A DNA stretch of 64,000 bases from Branchiostoma lanceolatum (Eukaryota; Chordata; Leptocardii; Amphioxiformes; Branchiostomatidae), in NCBI RefSeq assembly GCF_035083965.1, contig NC_089723.1, positions 31,065,193-31,129,192 on the forward strand, given 5' to 3'. Shown piece by piece: positions 13,301 to 23,014 of this stretch (its first letter is position 1; each line of letters starts with the position of its first letter). Both the position numbers and the translations under genes were made by a program. Under the pieces are notes generated by a model. It saw nothing but the letters and a program-made list of their open reading frames with translations. It was not told where the DNA came from and did not search any database.

Positions 13301-13991
13301 ATTTACAAGTTACAGACTTCTAGTTATAGGTTAGATGTGGCATTTCTACACATATAATTTGGAAGAAATAAAAAGTATGTATACAACTTGAATCAATTAA
13401 TTATCAAGGAAACTGAATAAAGCAAAAAAAATTTAATTGTGTACATATATCATAAGACTTACTTTGAAACATTGCTTGGAGTTGTGACACAATGCTCATT
13501 TCCAAGAAGTAGAATGTTGACCGTTCCGAGCTTAAGTTGACTTCGCACTTGCTGCATACAGCATCATCAGAGGAAACCGCTGTCAGGCAAGCTGAACAGA
13601 AGTAGTGTCTTTTAACGGGAAAAGTCACGTTCCTTAAACTGAAAAACTTGTCAAAAAGGTGCTTGGACGTGCAGAACAGGCTGTCGTACTGGGTGTGTAG
13701 TCCAATCAGGGTAAGGAGGTCTACCACAGCACTTGAGGTGAGGTGGTGAGATAATATGAATGCCATAACCAGCACCATACTCTCACCATAGCTCAACTGT
13801 GAGCCAGGATGAAGAGGCAACTTCTCCACTTCAACCCTGTTCCCTGACTCACGGGCATTGTTGTCCTCAGATCGAAACCAGGAAAATGCCTTAGTGAGGG
13901 ATTCCCGTTGTTCATCCAAGCATTCCCAGTCTTCACCACAATATTCTGAGAAATCATTTTGCTCCAAAACATCTAAATTACTGTTCTCCAT
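680..13991 (-). CDS. Tnp2-family (CACTA/EnSpm-like) transposase-derived protein, 10 exons, apparently intact
   Basis: Exons (minus strand, high to low): 13991-13463, 13205-12977, 6849-6740, 6408-6143, 5690-5426, 3912-3709, 3382-3225, 2276-2152, 1720-1559, 1094-680. All junctions have GT-AG sites and compatible phases, giving 820 residues; an in-frame stop lies just upstream of the ATG. Seen: a zinc-ribbon-like CxxC...CxxC (C132, C135, C146, C149); [11 protein letters not shown] (about 225) followed by [14 protein letters not shown] (263); [10 protein letters not shown] with [10 protein letters not shown] (311-335); GIKGPSWL then [10 protein letters not shown] (381-412); [16 protein letters not shown]; a Cys-rich C-terminal part. 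This order is that of the metazoan Tnp2/Transposase_21 family, DDE-type enzymes of CACTA transposons. Asp226, Asp313 and Asp403 are candidate catalytic residues by inference. No terminal inverted repeats were found, so it may be an element copy or a domesticated gene. Intron 2 (6.1 kb) hosts a Penelope-like element. Shares a short divergent promoter region with the BEN-domain gene. Confidence 0.85.
1353..1392. repeat. (AC)n microsatellite
   Basis: About 19 CA dinucleotides with one interruption, in the last intron of the Tnp2-family gene. Open frames here (Val-Cys or His-Thr runs) are repeat artefacts. Confidence 0.95.
6861..7420 (-). repeat. Short array of the 127-bp octamer-containing repeat (minus orientation)
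   Basis: Several degenerate units lie in intron 2 of the Tnp2-family gene, each with TTATGCAAATGAGGTCC or a variant followed by TCATTAGCATAA, a GGTACCTACAT motif and a CACCTTTCC motif. The block ends with a sequence about pairing CCACCTCACATCTACTT that also opens the 52.4 kb array, in reverse orientation. The two loci therefore carry the same repeat family. A (GAA)-rich stretch follows at 7,424-7,456. Confidence 0.8.
8069..10960 (+). mobile_element. Penelope-like retroelement (reverse transcriptase plus GIY-YIG), degenerate, head-to-head
   Basis: The right part (from about 8,640, plus strand) encodes broken frames typical of Penelope-like elements: [16 protein letters not shown] and [12 protein letters not shown] near 8,790-8,860, SYDVTALF near 8,970, MGSPVSP near 9,175, a YVDD catalytic box near 9,288, then an open 130-codon stretch 9,306-9,698. 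From about 9,800 a GIY-YIG endonuclease segment starts ([27 protein letters not shown]). The left part (8,069-8,640) carries the same endonuclease and 3' terminal sequence in reverse orientation, giving inverted arms that match to the ends at 8,069 and 10,960. Compared with the left arm, the right copy lacks roughly 110 bases between the RT end and GVIYHI, and is split by a DNA transposon at 9,928-10,641. Multiple stops and frameshifts make it inactive. It sits inside intron 2 of the Tnp2-family gene. Confidence 0.88.
9928..10641. mobile_element. Non-autonomous DNA transposon nested in the Penelope-like element
   Basis: The endonuclease/terminal sequence of the Penelope-like element is interrupted here; the uninterrupted arm at about 8,370 shows the empty site. 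Ends are inverted: GTTTAACATAAATT on the left and the complement of ATGTTAACC on the right, flanked by AACGTT at 9,922-9,927 and 10,642-10,647. As AACGTT is palindromic, the exact boundary (6-bp duplication, or longer inverted repeat starting GTTG) is ambiguous. No transposase reading frame was recognised inside. Confidence 0.7.
11865..12446. mobile_element. PIF/Harbinger-like non-autonomous element, TAA target duplication
   Basis: Imperfect terminal inverted repeats of about 33 bp (GGCTCTCTTTACATTA on the left; GGCGCAGTTTACATTA read inward on the right) both end in CCGTCAGCG. TAA flanks both sides (11,862-11,864 and 12,447-12,449), matching the TWA target preference of PIF/Harbinger elements. 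The interior is rich in CCCGTC and GTCAGCG strings and has no recognisable transposase. A related fragment (GACAGCAGGAACCCAGTGTA) follows at about 12,472. Confidence 0.7.
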
Positions 13992-14340
13992 GCTGTTTGC
14001 TTAGAAGTAGAAAATGTCAGACTGGGGTCTGACTCAGTGAAATACAAAAGGCTTAGAGCACATGGTCTGAGGTCTTAAAATCTATCCCATCTGAATTCTG
14101 ATTAGACATGGTTGTCCCCTTTGACATATTACTTACACTTACGGATATGACTCACTCCTTTAGGATCTGGGATTGGTTGGTCAAACATTATGCAAATACA
14201 CATGTGGCCCACATTACCTCAGCCAAAAAAGCGGGAAATTTGTGTCAGTGTTTTGATGTCCAACTGCAGACTGCCCATTTTGGAGATCCTGGCTTTGTGA
14301 CATAAGACTCTTCTTCTTCGAGAACCTTGCATAAGTAAAT
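13992..14340. promoter_or_regulatory. Putative bidirectional promoter between the Tnp2-family and BEN-domain genes
   Basis: The two predicted start codons face away from each other across 349 bases. The interval holds two perfect TGACTCA (AP-1/TRE-type) sites at 14,030 and 14,148, a perfect octamer ATGCAAAT at 14,190 and an inverted CCAAT (ATTGG) at 14,172. These are sequence matches only; untranslated exons could also lie here. Confidence 0.45.
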
Positions 14341-17300
14341 ATGTCAGCAAGACTTCATTACAAGGGTAAGTTCTGACTTTGTTATTTGTCTTGAAAGTTC
14401 ACAAGCCTGCATTGAGACTATATCATCATGTTATAATGACCATGTGTGTCCTTTCACGTTGCAATTGTGAACATTGGTAAATCAAGCTCAAGTTAGTCCA
14501 TACTCACTTTATAGTTTCTATACTTGACTCTGGTTTTGTGACTGTACGAAATTAAGGGGGGGGGGGTCGTCTGGGGGGAGGACCTCGGAGAAAAATTTTG
14601 ACCTGGGGGGAGGGCCTAGAAAAATTGTTTTGACCTGGGGGAAGGCCTCAAGAAAAAGATTTTAACCCAACCCTCTGTCAACCGGCCCTATAAATTTAGT
14701 AGAGTACCCTTAACAGTGCTTCCTCGTAATTTTTGCATTTTTGTTGAGATAATTCACTTCAGTGCAATGTTCCTTAAACTTCCAGATCCAAAATGGCTGT
14801 ATGTGTTATGGGGGGAGACAGGCCACGTCTGTGATGCTGCAAAACTGGTTGTTCCCACTGGGAAGACCAAGCGAGACATCGCCAAAGTAGGGGAAACTGT
14901 CGTTGTCGAAGACCTTGATGGAAGGCATGAGGGCACTGTGCTTTACAGTACTACAGGTTTGTGCTTATGCATGTACGTAGATCGCTATGGTTTTGTTATA
15001 TTCATGATTACACAATAATACATTGTACAATCATGGCATTTCCTGTGTTTTTGAGAGGATGTATTGGCCATATACATGTATACCTCTGAATGTGTGGGTG
15101 GGTTCTTTCAATATCAGAAATAACAGCTTGAATGTTAATGACACAAGATACTTATTATTGGTAAATCAGAATATTTTCTACGGAGTAGTGAAGAGTTGTT
15201 TGCAAAATGGTTATCATTAATTTTGGCGTTACAACTGCAATGATTGAAATACTCTGAATACTTTGTAAAATAATTCTTTTTTTTTTCAGGGGATTACTCA
15301 GATGCTTCTGCCTTTGCTTTAGCTTATGACAAGAAACTTGATTGCAAGAAGAAACCAAAAAGGGTAAGTCTGATACCAGTCCACATTCCTAAATGTTACA
15401 CAGTAAAAATACTGAAAGTGCTCAGACAGATGCCTGCACACAGCTAGCCGTATCAAGTTTCTAATGCTCATTCCCTTACAAATGGTGCATGTATAATATG
15501 CCAGTTGATTGGTCTAGCTTAGTTGATAAAGTGAGTTGTATCTTGTTGCTTTATAGAAAGCTGCAGGTGCAAAACGAGCTGCTACTTCTGCAGAGGGCAA
15601 TAACAAGGTTTGTACTCAAATGTGACAGTATGAAATATATCAAAGACAATGGTACATTTTCATGAGCTTGGTGATTTGTTTTCAGTGATTGAATATACAT
15701 AGGTCTAGCTTAGTTGATTAAGTGTCACTGAGTGTTGTATCTTGTTGCTTTATAGAACGCTGCAGGTGCAAAACGAGCTGCTACTTCTGCAGAGGGCAAT
15801 AACAAGGTTTGTACTCAAAAATGTGACAGTATGAAATATATCAAAGACAATGGTACATTTTCATGAGCTTGGTGATTTGTTTTCAGTGATTGAATATACA
15901 TAGGTCTAGCTTAGTTGATTAAGTGTCACTGAGTGTTGTATCTTGTTGCTTTATAGAAAGCTGCAGGTGCAAAACGAGCTGCTACTTCTGCAGAGGGCAA
16001 TAACAAGGTTTGTACTCAAATGTGACAGTATGAAATATATTAAAGACAATGGTACATTTTCATGCATGCATGAGCTTGGTGATTTGTTTTCAGTGATTGA
16101 ATATAAATAGGTCTAGCTTAGTTGATTAAGTGTCACTGAGTGTTGTATCTTGTTGCTTTATAGAAAGCTGCAGGTGCAAAACGAGCTGCTACTTCTGCAG
16201 AGGGCAATAACAAGGTTTGTACTCAAAAATGTGACAGTATGAAATATATCAAAGACAATGGTACATTTTCATGAGCTTGGTGATTTGTTTTCAGTGATTG
16301 AATATACATAGGTCTAGCTTAGTTGATTAAGTGTCACTGAGTGTTGTATCTTGTTGCTTTATAGAAAGCTGCAGGTGCAAAACGAGCTGCTACTTCTGCA
16401 GAGGGCAATAACAAGGTTTGTACTCAAATGTGACAGTATGAAATATATTAAGGACAATGGTACATTTTCATGAGTGAAGTGATTTGTTTTCAGTGATTGA
16501 ATATACATAGGTCTAGCTTGGTTGATAAAGTGAGTGTTTTTTTGTTGTTGTTGCTTGATTCAGGCCAGCAAGGAGACTACAAAGAAGAAGAAGAAGGTAT
16601 GAATATATAATCAAGCAGAATATCCAGATTTTGCAATACTAGATTAGTCTTGAGCAAACTTTTTTTTACAATGGACAAAAAATCATGAATTTAGAAACTT
16701 CTCAGTTGATGCTCAAGTTTACTGGTTTAAATGACTTGTTTCTGAGTCTGTTGTATACATTTGCATGATAAATATGTAAAATTCTGTTAACCTTAAGCTG
16801 CCAGGTCTTTTAGCCAAGTAAAAATCAAAAATGTTTGACCCCTGACCTCCCTCACGAAACCCGCGAAACACCCGGCGGCGCTAACTCCCCTAACTTCCCG
16901 GCTTCGCGCGCTACACGCACGCAAAGCTGTTTTGTTCTGGGGACTACCCTATCCCGGTTATAACCGGGTCCAGCACACAAGGCATATTTCTGTATCCCTA
17001 ATTAAGTCGGGACTGGCAGCTTAAGGGTTTTAAGCAACAAAGTTTTGGCGCATCTTGTTTACAAACAGTCAACCTTAGAGGGGGAACCAGCGACATAGTT
17101 AGAAATCAGAACTACAAATTCAAAGCTGTATAATGATCAAAATTTTTAACCACATACAGCCAAAGACACCTGAGGAAATCAACATTGCCAAGCACAGGCA
17201 AGACACCATGAACAGCTCTGCTGAAGAGCTGTTAGGGTTGATGGTAAGTTCTATTTAAGTTTATCATGGAATGCATGCCACAAAACAAAAAAATTGTTCA

Positions 17301-20300
17301 TATAAAAATCCAATTGAAAATTGCAGTCAATTCTTATACAGTAGAATCCACTTAATTGCACAACTGATTAATGCACACTCCATTCAATTTCACCGAATCC
17401 CCAAATCCCAAGCCGGTTCCCATTTACTCCATTGTTAGCAATTCAGCATATCTGCACGGCGCATTGTCAGCAATGCCGGATAACAGCACTAAATTCGTTC
17501 AAACATCATTGATAAGTTACCAAAAGTTAAGTTAAGATCCTCCCACACCATAAGGTGTATAGGGTGGTGCCAATCTCCGATTCATAGCCGTGGGCCACAC
17601 TGGGGTGCAATCACTGCAGTAGGGGGCTAGTCCACTGGCAGTCAGGAATGTGTCCATACTGTTTCAGAAGTATGTACTATTTCTATAAAGTCTTTGGTAT
17701 GACTCAATGCGCCTCTTACCAAAAAGGTGCGCTAAAATTGACAAATACGGTGCAAATGTGCCAATAAGTGCCTGTGTAGAGGCACAATACTGCTAACGTG
17801 TTTAAAAGAAGGTGGTCTCCATTGACACGTTGATAGCGATCGTATGGGGGTCGCACCATAAAGAGATGCATGCCTGCCACTGGTGGCATTATGCTTTGGT
17901 AGTTAGCATATGTTGTACTCAATAAAAATTGGTCTCTACCTGTACACTGTCTTATTACTGTGAATGCATTTAAGTTTGCTGGGATTTGATTTCGCATTAA
18001 TGATGACATGGGGTGTTGTCGGTGCTGCAATGATAAAAGACCGGCGTCTTTACGTCCATCTTGTCGTAAACCATACAGAGACTTGGCAAGGGCTACAGAC
18101 GTGTAGACAAACAAAGCTGTCGCTTTTGGCTGTGCGGTGCTGACGTGATCATCTGTCACATTGTTTTATGGCAGAACTTAATTCATGTCCTAAAAACTTC
18201 CTACAATCACCCGAAGGATGTATACGTGGGTTCGGCTCTGCTACTAGGAGAATGATCTGTCACTGATCTAAGTCATCTAACCATATCTACCCACTGGATA
18301 CCTAGCACAATGCATTGTGCAGTAATTCACTACCATGGTGTACAGGGCATATGTTACAGTGGAACCTTCTCATTGGAGACAGACATAAGAAGCACTAAAA
18401 CAACACCTTGTGAAAGTACTTACCCTAAGTTCAATCTCAAAAATTATTCTGCACCACATAGCCACAAGGGCATACTTGATAGCTATGCAAAGAAAACAGG
18501 CTCTTATCCAGCTCGAACGACGAGTACAGGTCCCGGAAGTAAACAAACCTTACATTTGACCCAGATTTTGGCTGTATTCATCCGCTCAGGGCAGACCTGA
18601 CCAAAGTACTTACATATGTTCTTACGCCAACTTATCTGGTGAAATCAACAAATTCTGACCAAAATAGGAAAGCTTAGACCCTACCTGTTCTTTCTAAACA
18701 AAAAAGTCTCCAGATTGGGCCAAAATTTTCAAGGAAAATAAAGGTTTTCAAGGATTTTAAGTTGGCACTACAAACTTTAAGCTATTCCCATTTTTGGCCT
18801 CCGCCGTGCATGTCCACTGTAACATCTACCCTACACAGTCAAATCTGTCCAAACATTCACCAATTACACACTTCCCAGAAATCCCGGTGACCTTTGACAT
18901 TACAGTCCCAGATAGAACACATTGTCTGGTCAAGAAAATTACATAGTACAGTTTCTCTTTAGGCAGCAACAGTTTCTCTCAGCGTGTGAAACAAAGGAGT
19001 AAACAGCTAAAACCTTGTAATGAGTAGAAGGACGGTAAAACATAGAAACTAATGAGTTGTTAGGTAAATATAGTAGGGATGTGAATTTGACTTGGTGGAG
19101 AAAAGTATTTTTCGGGACAACTAGCCAACACGTAGCCACTCAACTGTTGCTCTTAGCTCACGTCTCGTGTACCGTCTTCGTTCTTTGTTGTGTTTAAACC
19201 CTATCCTGAGCACAGTTTGGAACCAGACTGCCGTCTCTGACTGTTCTACTCGGAAAGAACTGAATGTCCTGTGTCCACAGGCCATCATGTTTCTTGTTTT
19301 CGCACACTGAGAGAAACTGTACTACATCATTTTCTTGACCAGACAATGCATTCTGGGACTGAAATGTCAAAAGTCACCGGGAATTCTGGGAAGTGTTAAA
19401 TCGGTGAATGACAGGGGCCTCTCTGGTGCTTACTGATTTCACTCACTGTGTCTTGATATGTCTTTTCTGGGGATTTCAAATTTACTGTTTTAATACATAA
19501 ACAAGGCCAAAACAAGAGGGGAAGTTTGCATAACGAAAGCTTTCTTACATCTAAATGTATGCAAACAAGCTCATACAGCACACCGATGTTTATAAACTAT
19601 TCACCTCCTGTATGATACAGTGTACTACCGGTCCAGCTGGGCAATTTCGCATTCTTGCACCAGCCGGATAATTGCACCAAATACGCTGACAAATGGGATA
19701 TGCAATTAAGCGAAGTCTACAGTATCTTACTTGACTTTCATGGGATATGAAATTAAGATAATTCCTTTGTACTTTCTATCAGTATATATATATGTGTTGT
19801 TGTTCTTCACCTATGGTGATAAAGCATTCCATTTTCCAACAACAGAACCCGGGTGCAGTCAACAAACCTGAAAAAACCCTCGGACCCCAGCCTGAAGCTC
19901 CCGGAGACGCCCAGCCTGAAGCCCCGGGAAATGCCCAGCCTGAAGCCCCGGGACACACCCAGCCTGAAGCCCCCAAAGATGCCCAGCCTGAAGCCCCCGG
20001 AGACGCCCAGCCTGAAGCCCCGGGAAATGCCCAGCCTGAAGCCCCGGGACACACCCAGTCTGAAGCCCCCAGAGATGCCCAGCCTGAAGCCCCGGGACAC
20101 ACCCAGCCTGAAGCCCCGGGAAATGCCCAGCCTGAAGCCCCCGGAGACGTCCAGTCTGAAGTCCCCGGAGACGCCCAGTCTGAAGCCCCCGGACACGTCC
20201 AGCCTGAAGTCCCCGGAGACGCCCAGTCTGAAGCCCCCGGACACGCCCAGCCTGAAGCCCCCGGACGCGTCCAGCCTGAAGCCCCCGGACGCGTCCAGCC

Positions 20301-22507
20301 TGAAGCCCCCAGACACGTCCAGCCTGAAGCCCCCGGACGCGTCCAGCCTGAAGCCCCCAGACACGTCCAGCCTGGAGTCCCCAGACACGTCCAGCCTGGA
20401 GTCCTCGGACACGTCCAGCCTGGAGTCCTCGGACACGTCCAGCCTGGAGTCCCCAGACACGTCCAGCCTGGAGTCCCCAGACACGTCCAGCCTGAAGCCC
20501 CCGGACACGTCCAGCCTGGAGTCCCCAGACACGTCCAGCCTGGAGTCCCCAGACACGTCCAGCCTGAAGCCCCCAGACACGTCCAGCCTGGAGTCCCCAG
20601 ACACGTCCAGCCTGGAGTCCTCGGACACGTCCAGCCTGGAGTCCCCAGACACGTCCAGCCTGGAGTCCCCAGACACGTCCAGCCTGAAGCCCCCGGACAC
20701 GTCCAGCCTGGAGTCCTCGGACGCGTCCAGCCTGGAGTCCCCAGAAACGTCCAGCCTGAAGCCCCCGGAGACGGACAGGAACTGTTCCAGCAGGAAGCCT
20801 CTCTTGAAGATCCTCCCTTGCCCCCACCTCAAACTGGCCTGCCTCCCATCCCCATTGAGTCGCCAATCCATACCCGTCATCCCCTCACTACCCCTCATCA
20901 ATTCCGGGCTCATCCACAGTATCATGAACCTCGCCCCTTGCAGTTCTCTCCACCCGCACCACCTAACTTCCCCAGCCGGCCACCCCTGATGAATATCTCC
21001 AACACCCAAGGGCGTGTGAAATATCCACTTCAGTCCCCTCTGGTAATTATGTCTTTGATAATAATAATAATAATAATGATGATGATTTATTGCGAAGGCT
21101 AATTGCAAATAACTTACCTAAAAGAACAGGGTACAAAGTAGGTTTTCAAGTGGCTAAACAAGATTATACAAACATAATTGTCTATAACAAATGAAGGGTT
21201 TGACTTCTCTTTTGTAAGCATTGGAAGACGTAATGTCCCACCTTTTCTATAAGTTGTGAGGTTTTGGTAGTTAAAAGAAGAACAGTCTTTTTGTCTGTAA
21301 GCTTAGAGAAATTCAGACAGATTTTTAGTGGTATGAATAGACAACTCATTTCGTGCATTATCATGAAGTGAACTGTTTGAAATTAGTGTATTTCGTTTTC
21401 CACAGCATTTATACTGCAATAGGTACAAAGTCTTCTATACCTGCCTCTTTTTATTTCAAGAGGATGACCACGGACTCTAACTTTGCTAATGGCTGAACGC
21501 AGATCAAAATCTGCAAGAGTGAGATAACTCAGATATTGTACAATGGTTTTACATTTTGCATAAAATCTTAATAACTTGTATCCTAAATAATGTCATTTGT
21601 AGCATCACGATTACACTAGATTATGTTTCATTCAAACAGTGTCTTGTGATGATAAGAAATTATATACAAAAGAAAGTTGAAGTTTCATTACATTTTTCAG
21701 AGCACAGTGCAGTCACCAGTTCCCCTGGGGACGGGGAACCTTGGCGTAGTGATTTTCCCCAGTCAACTGCTCAATGCTGAGCTGACGACTGGGGGAAGTC
21801 CTACTGCCTATGCCAGAAAGCTTGTGGACTTATACTTTACGAAGGAAGTGCTGGCCGTATCCAGCTATAAGGGAACTGGGAAATATGGTGCCTTGGATGA
21901 GGACATCATGGCAGCAATCAAGTGTGAGTATCTAATAATTCAAATAAGTAAATGCTGTAATATCAATGAAACACAGTCAATACACATGTTGTACCCAATT
22001 CTCTACTGAAATATACGAAATTACAAGTTCATCTTTTGATACCATGCAATGGCAATACATGTACATTGAATTTAGTGACAATGTTATCAGTATAGTTGCT
22101 TTGAAGTTATTTATTTATTTATTGTCAAATGTCACAGTACACTACACTGACTCTCTAGGCAGCACAGCTGATGTTTGAGAGTCAACATTGAGGGACAGAC
22201 ACATACATACCAGTTGCTTTAAGAACTAATTATTTTCTTCAGTAGTCATTTATGAGCATTTTCCAATATATTTGAAGTTTATATCAATAAAATATTTTCT
22301 CCAAAAATATATCATATCACCACCCAATCAAAATGGAATGCTAACAATTTTTTTTTTCCAGCTGCAACCATCATCAAATTCCCTGACTGCCAAGGCCGCC
22401 ACTCCGTACCATTTAGCCTTATAGTCAACAATAAATGCACCAAGGCAAGAAAATACTTTAAGAACCAAAAGGAAAGGCCACGATGTTTCCCAGATGACAC
22501 ACTGTAA
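14341..22507 (+). CDS. BEN-domain protein with duplicated linker exons and an 8-residue repeat exon (12 exons)
   Basis: Exons: 14341-14365, 14786-14956, 15290-15363, five 51-bp exons (15557-15607, 15756-15806, 15957-16007, 16164-16214, 16365-16415), 16564-16596, 17160-17243, 19846-21042, 21701-21923, 22362-22507. Phases agree throughout; 735 residues; an in-frame TAA precedes the ATG. Residues 9-90 (DPKWLYVLWGETGHV, GETVVVEDLDGRHEGTVLY) resemble the small Tudor/SH3-like module that often precedes BEN domains. Residues 91-175 are five Lys/Ala-rich linkers, 176-186 a Lys cluster, about 227-524 the repeats (GHVQPEAP-like), then a Pro-rich stretch. Residues 614-735 read as a BEN domain: GVVIFPSQLL, ARKLVDLYFTKEVLAVSS, GALDEDIMAAI, NNKCTKARKYF. 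BEN domains bind DNA and chromatin partners, so a nuclear role is inferred. Divergent neighbour of the transposase-family gene; a pogo-like element lies in intron 10. Confidence 0.82.
14556..14680 (+). repeat. G-rich degenerate tandem repeat in intron 1 of the BEN gene
   Basis: A run of ten or more G is followed by three copies of a unit built around TTTTGACCTGGGGG. The G runs could form a quadruplex on the plus strand; this is composition only. Confidence 0.6.
15541..16420 (+). repeat. Five-copy tandem exon-intron duplication (about 201-bp period)
   Basis: The 51-bp exon (17 residues, AAGAKRAATSAEG core) and its flanking intron are repeated with starts 199, 201, 207 and 201 bases apart. Acceptors (GCTTTATAG) and donors (AAGGTTTGT) are kept in every copy, and each exon is phase 0 at both ends, so any number of copies keeps the frame. 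The exons are nearly identical (copy two begins AAC instead of AAA) and the introns differ at few sites, pointing to recent expansion. Confidence 0.9.
16791..17026. mobile_element. MITE-like 236-bp element with CCTTAAGCTGCCAG ends
   Basis: CCTTAAGCTGCCAG at the left end is matched by its exact complement at the right end. The interior is GC-rich (CACCCGGCGGCG, CGCGCGCTACACGCACG), unlike the surrounding intron. No clear target duplication. Confidence 0.55.
17339..19722. mobile_element. pogo/Tigger-like non-autonomous transposon (2.4 kb) in the BEN-gene intron
   Basis: The left end is CAGTAGAATCCACTTAATTG; the right end read inward is CTGTAGACTTCGCTTAATTG. Both are flanked by TA (17,337-17,338 and 19,723-19,724), the target duplication of Tc1/mariner-pogo elements. 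Subterminal TGCAATTA and CCGGATAA strings recur. The open frame 17,716-18,159 (minus) does not resemble a transposase. A second copy of the family lies at 31,717-32,516, sharing subterminal and internal sequence. A separate inverted-repeat insertion occupies 18,854-19,410. Confidence 0.75.
18854..19410. repeat. Inverted-repeat (foldback) insertion nested in the pogo-like element
   Basis: Left arm 18,854 to about 18,985 and right arm about 19,304 to 19,410 are complementary, including CATTCACC at the outer edges, CACTTCCCAGAA, TTGTCTGGTCAAGAAAAT and GTTTCTCTCAG-type strings. The spacer is about 320 bases without recognisable coding. Confidence 0.65.
19888..20775 (+). repeat. 24-bp coding minisatellite (about 37 units)
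   Basis: The unit is close to CACGTCCAGCCTGAAGCCCC plus four bases (24 bp, eight codons), inside the largest exon of the BEN gene. Two unit classes alternate (PEAP-type and PGVP-type), with local blocks of identical order suggesting unequal exchange. Because the period is divisible by three and no unit contains a stop in the relevant frames, several other frames also stay open; the exon frame is set by splice phase. Confidence 0.92.
21043..21700 (+). other. Intron 11 of the BEN gene with (ATA/ATG)n tract
   Basis: The intron starts at GTAATT (21,043) and ends at TTTTTCAG (21,700). A trinucleotide tract at about 21,057-21,088, followed by TTTATTGCGAAGG, resembles the A-rich tail region of a retrotransposon in reverse orientation. 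No coding signal seen. Confidence 0.5.
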
Positions 22508-22986
22508 GCAGGCCCTGGTGACGCCAAATTTTACTCAAATGCTCTACAAAATGTACAAAGGCCGATTGTATCACACATTGAGTTGATAATACTTACATTT
22601 CTATTCATAGTTCGTATAGCTTTTGATATATTCATATTCCACAATGTGCATCTTGGCTTCATGTGCCATCGATGGTATTAGCAGCAATTAAGCTCTACAG
22701 TGGCAAAACTTGTTTTATTAGATCCCAACTGAGCATGATTTCTGTACTGTTTCTTGGGGGGGAGGGGGGCTAAAGCATTACAATACAAGGTGTATTAATG
22801 CTTATCATAGCCTAATGTAAGAACAGTAGTCAGTACCATTATAAGGTTGAAAAGCTATCCGTTATTATTCTAAGGTTACACATCAAAACATATTGTTTGT
22901 ATTTCTTTGATTACTTATGAGGTTTAAACTTTATTCCGGTGAATAGCGATCTGTTTTCTTGCTCCCACTTCGGGTTTCCGGCATGA

Positions 22987-23014
22987 GCCGCCATCTTGAA
23001 TGGCGGCCATCTTG
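22987..23014. promoter_or_regulatory. Paired YY1-type motifs (GCCGCCATCTTG)
   Basis: GCCGCCATCTTG at 22,987 is followed at once by AATGGCGGC and GGCCATCTTG, giving three overlapping ATGGCGGC-type sites in both orientations inside a local GC-rich patch. This resembles YY1-binding promoter motifs, but no gene start was identified next to it. Confidence 0.35.

Noticed and set aside
680..13991. RAG-like (ProtoRAG) transposase, because the organism looks like amphioxus
   Set aside because: Motif order fits the Tnp2/Transposase_21 family; no RAG1 zinc-binding or RAG2 Kelch features seen.
15541..16420. Regular repeat spacing reminiscent of a CRISPR array
   Set aside because: Repeats are exon-intron units with kept splice sites in a eukaryotic gene; the spacers are themselves repeated.
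17716..18159. 147-codon minus frame inside the pogo-like element as a transposase
   Set aside because: No helix-turn-helix or DDE motifs; part of it is shared with non-coding sequence of the 31.7-kb element.
19807..21108. Long minus-strand frames (433 and 335 codons) and a 378-codon second plus frame over the minisatellite
   Set aside because: They exist because the repeat unit is 24 bp without stops; splice phase and flanking BEN exons support only the 19,846-21,042 plus frame.
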